Assembly (NCBI GenBank): GCA_964477265.1
Contig: CAYZDJ010000019.1
Span: 1 to 56,242, forward strand
Direction of reading: 5' to 3'
Origin: CAIVPM01 sp964477265
GTDB taxonomy: Bacteria > Bacteroidota > Bacteroidia > Chitinophagales > Chitinophagaceae
DNA length: 56,242 nt
Notes under the pieces: model-generated
Told to the model about the DNA's origin: nothing
What the model saw: only the letters and a program-made list of their open reading frames with translations
Databases searched by the model: none
Shown: in pieces, positions 1 to 8,800 of the stretch
Layout: every line of letters starts with the position of its first letter
Position numbering within the stretch: position 1 is the stretch's first letter
Position numbers and translations under genes: made by a program

Positions 1-448
1 TGTTGAGAGTTCTATTTTATTTTAATACAATCAAATTATTTTAAACAACTTCATTCTCAAAAACAGTACAAAAATGCTCTGTCTTAAAACCCTACACAAT
101 CCCTTAAAATAGGGTGCATAGTTAAAATACTCATCCATGCTTAGTTTTAGGCAAACAACAAAAGATGCTTGAGCTTTTGCAATTAGCCAAATAACCATTC
201 AATAGAATGTAATAATTTATTTTACTAGGGATAGATTAAATGTTGACATTAGATTTGTCCTTAAAGACAAAGAATATCAACTAGCAAATCATAAAACTGG
301 AGAATACTCCAAAAAGTATAGGTGTCGCAATAAGTTACACCTAATTCAAGAACGACTTTTTGAGTAGTTTATTGCATTTAATTCACACTTTTGAAGAAAG
401 TTGGAAAATGAAATTGATATTAAAAGTTTAACATTGCCATTTTAATAA
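1..448. other. intergenic region at window start, no convincing gene
   Basis: There is no supportable gene in these 448 bases. At 41-52 lies TTAAACAACTTC, a 12-mer that recurs in two other intergenic regions (29591-29602 and 33144-33155), where it borders hairpin repeats. A stop-free frame runs 206-364 (stop 365-367) and reads like protein but has no ATG, GTG or TTG start, so it is at best a gene remnant. The promoter of the cytochrome peroxidase gene should lie in the last ~100 bases, but no clear box was seen. Confidence 0.6.
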
Positions 449-1504
449 ATGAAAATTAAAGTTGCTGCATTATTATTTTTGATTCTATTTGTGCTGATTG
501 TGTGGTATTTTAATAAACATAAAAAAATAGATGCCTTATTATATCAACAGCAACTTGGCCATTATTTATTTTTCGACACAAGGCTATCATTAAACAATAC
601 AAAAAGTTGTGCAAGCTGCCATAACCCAGCTTTTGCATTTAGCGATGGATACAGAACAAGCATAACTGCACTAGGCGATAATGTATTACACAATGCTCCT
701 TCATTAATTAATAGTGTGTATTTAAAAAAATATGATTGGGCAAATACAAATGCCACAAATTTTCTGCAACAAATAAAACGTCCATTATATGGTAATCATC
801 CAACAGAATTAGGTTTAAATAAGCATATTGTTGAACTGCAAAAACAATTTGCAAAAGATAGTTTATACAAAGTTTTATTTAAGCAGGCATTTCCAAATGC
901 TGACAGTTTATTTACATTACTACAAATTGAAATAGCTATTACTGAATATGAGAAAACTTTAGTTTCAACTGAATCGCAATTTGATAAAGAAGAGTTAAAT
1001 ATTAATGCCTACAATGGTTTAAAGCTTTTTGCAAGCAAAAGATTGAATTGTATCACTTGTCATCCCCCACCCTATTTTACATTAGCTACACAAACAAATA
1101 ATATTGATAGCATATATGCCAATATTGGTTTGTACAATGTTGACAATAAAAATAAATATCTTGAAAACGATGAAGGCTTATCTGTATTAACACATCAACA
1201 AAAAGATAATGGCAGGTTTAAAATACCAAGCCTTAGAAACGTAATGCTTACTGCACCTTATATGCACGATGGAAGTGTTGCTACTATTGAGGAAGTGATT
1301 GAAATTTATGCACGTGGTGGACGAAATGTAGATTATGGAAAAAATAAAGGCGATGGAAAATTAAATACAAATAAAAACAAGCTCATTACTGGTTTTGAGT
1401 TGTCAACAAAGGAAAAGCAAGACCTGATTGAATTTTTAACTGCACTTACTGACAGTACAATTTTTTATAAACAATCGTTTCAAAATCCTTTTAGTAAGAA
1501 TTAA
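449..1504 (+). CDS. di-heme cytochrome c peroxidase / MauG-family protein
   Basis: A 351-residue di-heme protein of the bacterial cytochrome c peroxidase/MauG family. It has an N-terminal hydrophobic segment (about residues 5-20) that anchors or exports it to the periplasm. Two haem c sites are visible: CASCH at 54-58 and CITCH at 201-205. Family blocks follow in the expected order: LFFDTRLS before haem 1, NAPSLIN after it, and KIPSLRNVMLTAPYMHDGS near the C-terminus, whose Met/His region lies near the second haem in the family. Family members reduce peroxide or, as MauG, oxidise a partner protein to build a quinone cofactor. The next two genes point the same way (85 and 30 bp gaps) and encode exported lipoproteins, so a shared electron-transfer or maturation role is possible. 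Which activity applies cannot be told from sequence. Confidence 0.9.
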   Translation: MKIKVAALLFLILFVLIVWYFNKHKKIDALLYQQQLGHYLFFDTRLSLNNTKSCASCHNPAFAFSDGYRTSITALGDNVLHNAPSLINSVYLKKYDWANTNATNFLQQIKRPLYGNHPTELGLNKHIVELQKQFAKDSLYKVLFKQAFPNADSLFTLLQIEIAITEYEKTLVSTESQFDKEELNINAYNGLKLFASKRLNCITCHPPPYFTLATQTNNIDSIYANIGLYNVDNKNKYLENDEGLSVLTHQQKDNGRFKIPSLRNVMLTAPYMHDGSVATIEEVIEIYARGGRNVDYGKNKGDGKLNTNKNKLITGFELSTKEKQDLIEFLTALTDSTIFYKQSFQNPFSKN

Positions 1505-1589
1505 TTTTTTCACACAAAGCCACAAAGAATGCAAAGTTCACAAAGACTTTGTTTCTTCGATACCTTTCGGAAAGTTGAAATTTATTTTT

Positions 1590-3350
1590 ATGAGAAAAGT
1601 ATTTTGTTTCATAGCTATTTTATTTTTCATTTCTTGCAATGAAACAAACAATCAACCCAATCACACAACATCATCTTCAGAAAAACAAAATGCTGCTGAA
1701 GCCTTGATAATAGAAGATTCCAGCGTTTTACAAATTCCAGTTTTGGTTGATAGAATTAACAGAATAAAAAATGTTCTTACTCAAAAAGTTCCAATTATTT
1801 TATTAGATAGTTTAAATGAAGATGAAAAAACTGCACAGCAAATTGCTATTTCTAATGACAAGTTTTGTGAAAATTTATTTGACAAAAAAACACATCAGCC
1901 TTACAGAAACGAAATATTTAATGTGTATACAGCACGTCCACAGGAAGTAGCAGATGCAACACAAAAAATATATAAAGTTGAAATGTATAACTATGCTTTA
2001 AATGCAGCAACAACAGCAATGGTAAACGTTTCAAGCAAACAGGTTTTATCAGTTACAAACTATGCTGCAACTCAACCAGACATTCCAACTCATTTAAAAA
2101 ATATTGCTTTACAAATTGCAGTAAACAATGAGCAAGTTATAAAAGCACTTGGCTATAAGCCAGAAGAAAAAGAAGCACTAATGGCTAATACAAAAACTGC
2201 ATTAAACAACACCAAATGTGAACGCAGCCTGCATTTGTGCGTAGCACCAACTTTTATAAAAGGTGATAAAGCATTGTGGGCAATTGTTGATTTAACTGAT
2301 TATAAAATTGTAGGCATTCGTTGGACTAATGTTGGCAATAGTGAAGCTGCAACACGCATTAGCGAAAAGAAATTGAAGTTTGATAAAATAATGGAGTGTT
2401 ATTGCAAAAAAATAACACATCTTGAAAAATACAATTGGAAATTAAACTATGTAATTACTACGAGCGATGGTTTAAGAATTAGTGAAGTGCAATACAATAA
2501 CAAGCAAATTGTAAACAACGCAAAAATTGTTGACTGGCACGTAGGATACAGCAATACTGATGGTTTTGGCTATAGCGATGCAGTGGGTTGTCCAGAATTT
2601 AGTCAGGCAGCAGTTGTTGCAGTTAGCGACCCACGTGTGAGTGATATTGTAGAAAATGGTAAAACAATTGGCTTTGCACTGGAACAAAATTTTAGTAGTG
2701 AACAATGGCCCAAACCCTGCAACTACAACTATTTGCAGCGATTTGAATTTTATAACGATGGACGTTTTAGAACTGCTGCTGCAAGTTTAGGCAGAGGTTG
2801 TGGAAATAATGGAACATACAGACCTGTGTTTAGAATTGCATTTACTGGCAATAAAAATTCATTTAGCCAATGGGAAAATACAAATTGGAATATTTGGAAA
2901 AATGAACAATGGAAATTGCAAAACTCAACAAACACTTTCACTAAAGAAGGTTATTTGTATAAGATAAATGATGAAGCAGAAAATGGTTTTTTTGTAGAAC
3001 CAAGTCGTGGACAATTTAATGATGGCAGTAGAGGAGACAATGCTTATGTGTATATAACCAGACAACATTTAGATAAAGATGAAGGTGAAAAAGATTTGAT
3101 AACAATTGGACCTTGCTGTAACACAGATTACAAACAAGGGCCTGAAAAATTTATTGATGCACAGCCTGAAAGTATTGTAAACACTGATATTGTAGTGTGG
3201 TATGTGCCTCAAATGAAAAACGATGATACTAGAGGAAAAGAGTATTGCTGGGCAGAAGCATATTTAGAAAATGGTGTATATAAAACAAAAGTTTTTCCTT
3301 GTCTTGCTGGACCAATGTTTGTTCCAATAAAGAAAACCCCTAACCCCTAA
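1590..3350 (+). CDS. lipoprotein with copper-amine-oxidase-like architecture, copper ligands apparently missing
   Basis: A 586-residue lipoprotein; the ATG at 1590 is chosen over an upstream in-frame TTG at 1575 because it gives a clean lipoprotein signal (MRKVFCF...FISC). By eye the body follows copper amine oxidases. A region around residues 110-190 resembles domain N2 (VEMYNYALNAAT, then QPDIPTHLKNIAL). A second region resembles N3 (ALWAIVDLTDYKIVGIRW). The start of the catalytic sheet follows (TTSDGLRISEVQYNNKQIV). C377-N-Y-N-Y381 then FEFYNDGRF matches the NYD/E cofactor-tyrosine block, putting Y379 at the topaquinone position. The expected copper HxH reads R411-P-V413, and the Asp/Glu after the tyrosine is Asn, so normal amine oxidase chemistry is doubtful. 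The last residues and stop codon lie in a CCCCTAA-type repeat. Assignment is by manual motif comparison only. Confidence 0.55.
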   Translation: MRKVFCFIAILFFISCNETNNQPNHTTSSSEKQNAAEALIIEDSSVLQIPVLVDRINRIKNVLTQKVPIILLDSLNEDEKTAQQIAISNDKFCENLFDKKTHQPYRNEIFNVYTARPQEVADATQKIYKVEMYNYALNAATTAMVNVSSKQVLSVTNYAATQPDIPTHLKNIALQIAVNNEQVIKALGYKPEEKEALMANTKTALNNTKCERSLHLCVAPTFIKGDKALWAIVDLTDYKIVGIRWTNVGNSEAATRISEKKLKFDKIMECYCKKITHLEKYNWKLNYVITTSDGLRISEVQYNNKQIVNNAKIVDWHVGYSNTDGFGYSDAVGCPEFSQAAVVAVSDPRVSDIVENGKTIGFALEQNFSSEQWPKPCNYNYLQRFEFYNDGRFRTAAASLGRGCGNNGTYRPVFRIAFTGNKNSFSQWENTNWNIWKNEQWKLQNSTNTFTKEGYLYKINDEAENGFFVEPSRGQFNDGSRGDNAYVYITRQHLDKDEGEKDLITIGPCCNTDYKQGPEKFIDAQPESIVNTDIVVWYVPQMKNDDTRGKEYCWAEAYLENGVYKTKVFPCLAGPMFVPIKKTPNP

Positions 3351-3357
3351 AGGGGAG
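3335..3357. repeat. CCCCTAACCCCTAAAGGGG-type repeat overlapping a stop codon
   Basis: The short C-rich repeat with a 4-bp CCCC/GGGG dyad (3344-3347 with 3352-3355) stands out in AT-rich DNA. It supplies the final residues (TPNP) and the TAA (3348-3350) of the amine-oxidase-like gene. Similar cccctaa...aggggag strings are familiar between genes of many Bacteroidota; that recollection was not checked by search. It appears once in this window. Confidence 0.55.
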
Positions 3358-3380
3358 TAATTAATTTTATATAAATTATT

Positions 3381-4316
3381 ATGAAAAAAATATTCGTTAT
3401 TATCTCAAGCATTTTAATCAGCGTTTCTTGCAAAGAGAAAATGAGTGAAGAAGAAATATTTGGTATAGGTACAACGCCTTGCAGAAAGCCTGCGTCGTTC
3501 ATTCAAAAAATAGGATTTAACCCTGCAACTGCTGCATTTACTACAACTGATAAAAGGTTAAAAGGTGTTGCATTAATACAACCACCACAAAATATAAATG
3601 ACACCAATGGATTTAAAATTTACCAGGACAGTAGCTGGAAACAATTTGGTTTTATGGGTTCATTAACAACCGATGAAAGTGGTAATGTTTATACAGCAAA
3701 CATACCTATGGTAAATAATTTAGATGTGCCAATAATGGAGATGAATAAAGTGTATAAAATTGATGCACAAACTGGCAAAATGAATTTGTATTGCACTTTG
3801 CCAAAAGCAGATTCTACAGATGGAGTTGTCCCTTATGGAATATTAGGTGTTTATTATGATTGTCATGGAAAAAAGCTATATGTAGCAAGTGTTTCAGGCA
3901 GTACAAGAGATGTTGAAAAAGGAGTTGTTTATGTAGTTGATATTACTACTGCAAAGATTATTGATGAACTAAAAGGCTATGATGCAGCAGGTGTTTTTGT
4001 TGGTGGAAGTACTGGTGAAAAAAGATTATATTTTGGTAGCACAAGGGCATCAAAAATTTACAGTGTGCAATTAAATAAAGATGGAACAATTGCCAATAAA
4101 AAGAAAATAAATATTGAACTAAGTTTAGATAACTTAGGACCAAGAGGAAACGATAAAGCAAGAAGAATAAGGTGTGATAAAAGTGGCAACTTATTAGTGT
4201 TTGGTTTAGACTTTAATTACAACTTAGCAGCACAATCTGAAAAGCCTGAAACGCAATACCAGTTTAACTTTGATGAGAATGAAAAAAAATGGGTGTTTTA
4301 TAAAATATTAAAATAA
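3381..4316 (+). CDS. exported lipoprotein, probable beta-propeller
   Basis: A 311-residue lipoprotein (MKKIFVIISSILISVSC, lipobox ending at C17) starting 30 bp after the amine-oxidase-like gene, so probably co-transcribed. The body has repeated propeller-like strand patterns: DESGNVYTANIP, NKVYKIDAQTGKM, KKLYVASVSGS, GVVYVVDITTAKI, EKRLYFGSTRASKIYSV, DKSGNLLVFGLD. This resembles SMP-30/NHL-type propellers, with blades of about 40-50 residues. No catalytic signature was recognised and no family name can be given. It is convergent with glgA, with 11 bp between the stop codons. The neighbours suggest it acts with the di-heme protein and the amine-oxidase-like lipoprotein at the membrane; this is inference. 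Confidence 0.6.
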   Translation: MKKIFVIISSILISVSCKEKMSEEEIFGIGTTPCRKPASFIQKIGFNPATAAFTTTDKRLKGVALIQPPQNINDTNGFKIYQDSSWKQFGFMGSLTTDESGNVYTANIPMVNNLDVPIMEMNKVYKIDAQTGKMNLYCTLPKADSTDGVVPYGILGVYYDCHGKKLYVASVSGSTRDVEKGVVYVVDITTAKIIDELKGYDAAGVFVGGSTGEKRLYFGSTRASKIYSVQLNKDGTIANKKKINIELSLDNLGPRGNDKARRIRCDKSGNLLVFGLDFNYNLAAQSEKPETQYQFNFDENEKKWVFYKILK

Positions 4317-4327
4317 GCAACGCAATT

Positions 4328-5737
4328 TTATCTATAAACCTTATCGTATTCTTCAACAGTATTTTCCCAGCTATGATTAATTTGCATCATATATTTTCTC
4401 ATCCAGTTTACATGTGTTTTGTCTTTAAACACAGCAATAGCACGACCAATGCTGTAATGAATATCGCCAATACTTGCATTGTTAAACCTTATTCCAAAGC
4501 CATCTATTTCGCCCATATCTAAAACTGTATCCTGCAAGCCGCCAGTGCTACGCACCATTGGCACTGTGCCATATCTTAATGCATATAATTGGTTTAAACC
4601 ACAAGGCTCTACCCTGCTTGGCATCAACAAAAAATCTGCACCTGCATACATTATATGAGACAAGCTTTCATTGTAGCCAATTTCAGCATGATAATAATTT
4701 TCAAATTGTCCATTAAAGTATTGCAGTTGCTGCTCAACTGTAGGATCTCCACTACCTAAAATTAGCATACTAAATTGCCCATAAAAACTATTCATTGCAG
4801 CTATAATTGTTTGTGGTAAAAGGTCTGCAGCTTTTTCGCCAACCAATCTTCCAATGAAAATTATTAAAGGAACTTCAGCACTCAAATTAAACTTGCTGCA
4901 CAATAATTCTTTATTTTTTTGCTTGCCTTTTGCTGCACTTTTATATGTGTAATGATTGTCCAAGAATGTATCTGTTTTAGGATTCCAAACTTCATTATCA
5001 ATACCATTTAAAATACCAACACACTTACCTCGTTCATATTCAAACAAAGCCTCCAAACCATTACTATTGCTGCTCAATTCTTGCATATAGCTTTTACTTA
5101 CAGTAGTAACTTTATAAGCACATTTAATACCACAAGCCAATGGGTTTATCGTGTTTTGCCAATCAAGCAAGCCTTGCTTCCAGCTATCCCATGCAGGCAA
5201 GTAATTGCTCTTGTCCCAACTCATCCAACCTTGGTATTGTGCATTATGAATGGTAAGAATTGTTTTTACATATTGCAAATTATTTTTAAAGGTGTAGCAA
5301 TGCTGCATCATGAAAGGGATAAGGGCAGTATGATGATCGTGGCAATGCACAATATCAGGTTTATGTTGCCAACTATTTAACCACGTAAGCACAGCAATCT
5401 GAAATGCAGTGAAGCGTTCTGTGTCATCATCATAACCATATATTTTTTCTCTATCAAGCAAGCCATTTATATCAATCAAATACAAATCAAAACCAAGCTT
5501 ATTTGTATTCTCTTTTATAACTGTAAAATCAAAATATCTATTGCCCAAATATGCACTGCCTTTGTAATCCACATCAAAACTATTGTTGTATAAAAACTTT
5601 GTTCTATACATTGGCATTACAACCTTGGCATAGTGTCCAGCCTGCGTTTGATATTTTGGCAAAGCACCTACTACATCTCCCAATCCACCAGCTTTTGCCA
5701 TAGGATAACACTCTGCACTAACATGTAAAATTTCCAT
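4328..5737 (-). CDS. glgA: glycogen (starch) synthase
   Basis: A 469-residue GT5-family glycosyltransferase that extends alpha-1,4-glucan from nucleotide-activated glucose in the cytoplasm (glycogen storage). The N-terminal signature KAGGLGDVVGALP is present with K15 of the KxGGL motif. The C-terminal nucleotide-binding half has EPCGLNQLYALRYGTVPMV followed by STGGLQDTV, both typical. Length is normal for the family. The ATG at 5737 sits directly after a 17-bp hairpin and T-run, so there is little room for a separate leader. No other glycogen genes (glgB, glgC) are nearby. Confidence 0.95.
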   Translation of the reverse strand: MEILHVSAECYPMAKAGGLGDVVGALPKYQTQAGHYAKVVMPMYRTKFLYNNSFDVDYKGSAYLGNRYFDFTVIKENTNKLGFDLYLIDINGLLDREKIYGYDDDTERFTAFQIAVLTWLNSWQHKPDIVHCHDHHTALIPFMMQHCYTFKNNLQYVKTILTIHNAQYQGWMSWDKSNYLPAWDSWKQGLLDWQNTINPLACGIKCAYKVTTVSKSYMQELSSNSNGLEALFEYERGKCVGILNGIDNEVWNPKTDTFLDNHYTYKSAAKGKQKNKELLCSKFNLSAEVPLIIFIGRLVGEKAADLLPQTIIAAMNSFYGQFSMLILGSGDPTVEQQLQYFNGQFENYYHAEIGYNESLSHIMYAGADFLLMPSRVEPCGLNQLYALRYGTVPMVRSTGGLQDTVLDMGEIDGFGIRFNNASIGDIHYSIGRAIAVFKDKTHVNWMRKYMMQINHSWENTVEEYDKVYR

Positions 5738-5746
5738 ATAAAAAAA

Positions 5747-5796
5747 TTAAGTACTTCATCAAAAGTAATTAAAGGTAAATTTGATGAAGTACTTAA
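5747..5796 (-). terminator. 17-bp perfect hairpin before glgA
   Basis: TTAAGTACTTCATCAAA at 5747-5763 pairs perfectly with its complement at 5780-5796 around a 16-nt loop. On the minus strand the stem is followed by a run of T and then, after three bases, by the glgA ATG. It should terminate the transcript of the large upstream surface-protein gene. It could also act as an attenuator in any read-through glgA transcript. Confidence 0.75.
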
Positions 5797-5824
5797 CCAA
5801 AATAGTTTTATGTAAACTATAAAA

Positions 5825-8800
5825 TTATTTTTTTACAAACTTTTGAATAGATGTTTGACAGCCATTATTGCAAACTAATTTCAACAAGTACTTTCCTGCT
5901 GCAAGACTATTAAGATGAACGCTGGTTACATTCTCTCCTTCAGATAAATTTATATTTTTTTGCAACATAGTTTTCCCAAAAATATCTACCACAAGCAATG
6001 TTGCTTTATTGGCAATAGAAGCTTCAATAACAACATTCAAATTGTCTGATACTGGATTAGGAAAAACTGATACAATACCTGTGTTTATTGACTTTACAGC
6101 CTTTATAAAGACAATATTGCTATAAACAAATTTACCCCCTTTATCAATTTGTTTTAGTTTATAATAAGTATTGGTTGCACTAGAATTTACATCATTAAAA
6201 GTATAAGAAAGTAATGTATTACTATTGCCATCGGCAGCTTTTGACGATACAAAACCAATCTTGCTAAAACCATTATTGCTATTGGTTTTTGAGCTTAATA
6301 TTTCAAAACCATAATTATTTTTTTCTGTTAATGTTGTCCAGCTTAGCTTATTTATTTCTCCAGTCTTTTCTCCTTTAAAATCCAGTCCAGTAATTGGTAA
6401 AGCACCTGCAAACTCATAACATCCTGCGTCAGGATTTGCTGAACTTCTTGTGGTGCCTGCTATATCAGTTGTAATGCCTAATGCAGTGCCTGCATTATCA
6501 ACAGCAGTAGCAGTAGGTAAATAGTTTGTAACACTTGCAAACACAGGATCTGCACTTACACTTTGCTGGTCATAAGCATTGCTATTTGCTGCCTGCCACG
6601 ACGAAAGATTTGCATAGCTTGTACCTTGCAATGTTGCTACATTACCATTTGTAGAATATAAAATATTGTTATTACTATTTATTGTTGATAATGAACTTCC
6701 ATAAAACAAACAACTTTTTGTGGCAGATGAATTACGAGAAACATATACTATATTATTTCTAAAGTCAATACCAGTAGCTTGTACAGGCTGATAGAATCCA
6801 TAAGTTAAAGTAGTTGCTGAAGCTTGGTCATCCAATACAATTGTGTTGTGATACACTTTTGCATTGTTACCAAATGTGCAGGTTATACCATGATTAACTC
6901 CACTGCCATTTACATTGTATATTAAATTATTTATTACTTTATTATCATGCCCTGCAGCAGGATTTGCACCAATAAAAATACCATCAATTGAAGATGTATT
7001 TGTAAGCATTGCATTAAATAAATTATGTACTTTATTTTTTTCTACAACAGCATCTGCACAACCAGTATATATATACACACCACCAGCAGATGTAGAAGTA
7101 GTGCGGTTTGGACGGCTAATATCATTCTCTGAAATTAATAACCCTGCAGATTGATACACAGCATAAACTCCATAAGCATACATATCAAAAAACTTATTTT
7201 TCAGAATGCTGTTATTTATGTTTTGAGTTGTAGAGCTTGAGCTTCCATATAACCAAACACTATAATAACCACCAGTAATGGTATTGTTTATAATAGAATT
7301 ATAATTGCCATTGTTGCCAGATGTAGATAAAGAAACAGTAGAGCCATTAAATAAAATACCTGCTGAACCCTGATTTGATGAAACAACACTTGCAGTTATA
7401 TTGCAATTGCGTATAATATTACTATCTGCTTGGTTGGTTATTAAAATTCCCCAACCAAATGAACCTCCTGAAACATCAATATTCAAACTGTCAATAATAA
7501 TATGGTCTGCACCATTTAAAATAATTGCAGCACGACTATTAGCATCTGAAGTTGAGTATTGCAACGTAGCACCATTGCCATTAATTGTTAAAGTGTTTAT
7601 TGCGGAAGCACCACTTATTTCAGGAATTGTAAAACGCTCCTGGAAAGGGTTTGCACCAGCAACAACATTAAAAACAACAGGTCCGTTAATACCACATTTT
7701 ATTGCATTTAAAGCATCGTTAAAGCTATTGAAATTTGTGCCAGCTGTAGGCAATGAATTGTTTATTGTAAAAGTGCCAGACACATAAGATGGTGTTGTTA
7801 CCAATACACTTGTTGAATAAGCAACAGTGCCACCATTGCATTGCACAGCACAACGATAATAATTGGTACTTGGCTGGGTATTTTGATAAAAAATATTTGT
7901 GCCTGCACTACCAATATTGGTAAAAGTTGCATTGTTAGGCGACACCTGCCATTGATAGGTTTGGCCTTCGCCAAAAGTGTTGTCGGAAAGCTCCAAATTA
8001 AAAGCAACAGATGGACAAGTAGAATTAACTACAGCCATTGCTGCTCCTGCATTTACAGGATTTGTACAGTTTGCAATATTAAACTCAAAAGCACCAGGGT
8101 CTGGGCTAATGCTGCTTCGGTTATTTCCAACAATATCAGTAGCAATGCCAACATTTTGTGCAATATCATTTAAAGCAGGTGCTGTTGGTGTAAAATCATT
8201 TGCAGATGTATTTACAAATAATGGATTGGTGTTTACTGACTGTTGATCATAAGCATTATTATTTGCACTTCTCCAGTTACTTAATGTTATGTATGATGTA
8301 GTGCCCCATTGCCCAATAGCTGTATCGCTGCTTGCAGGACAGCTTATATAAAATGCATTGTGATTAGAAACAATATTGGCAGTATTTGAATAATTAAGAC
8401 AACGGATTTTACCAGATGTATTACGTGTTATGGCAATAACATTATTGCTAAAATCCACACCAGTAGCAGTACCAGTTTGAGTAAAGCCATTAGCTGCATT
8501 GGTTGCAGTATTAGCATCATCCAAACTAATAGTATTATTATATGCCTTCATATTATTACCACTGGCATTATAAATTGCTGATTGAACACCAGAGCCATTC
8601 ATATTATAAATAAGGTTGTTAAATACTTTTGTTTCCTTGCCAATAACTGATGAAGAAGAAATATTGATAGGATAACAAGCAGATGTATTAGCTGGCATCA
8701 TATCAAACATGTTATGGATTTTATTCTTTTCAATTAATGTGTTAAGGCAATTACTTGCTGTAGCAATCCCACTTGCTGTAGATGCAGTGTTTACCCTGCC

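Noticed and set aside
1575..1589. Longer N-terminus of the amine-oxidase-like lipoprotein from TTG
   Set aside because: The ATG at 1590 begins a clean lipoprotein signal and is the simpler start.
5081..8246. Open plus-strand frames opposite glgA and the beta-helix gene
   Set aside because: They are shadows of the real minus-strand genes, without conserved motifs.
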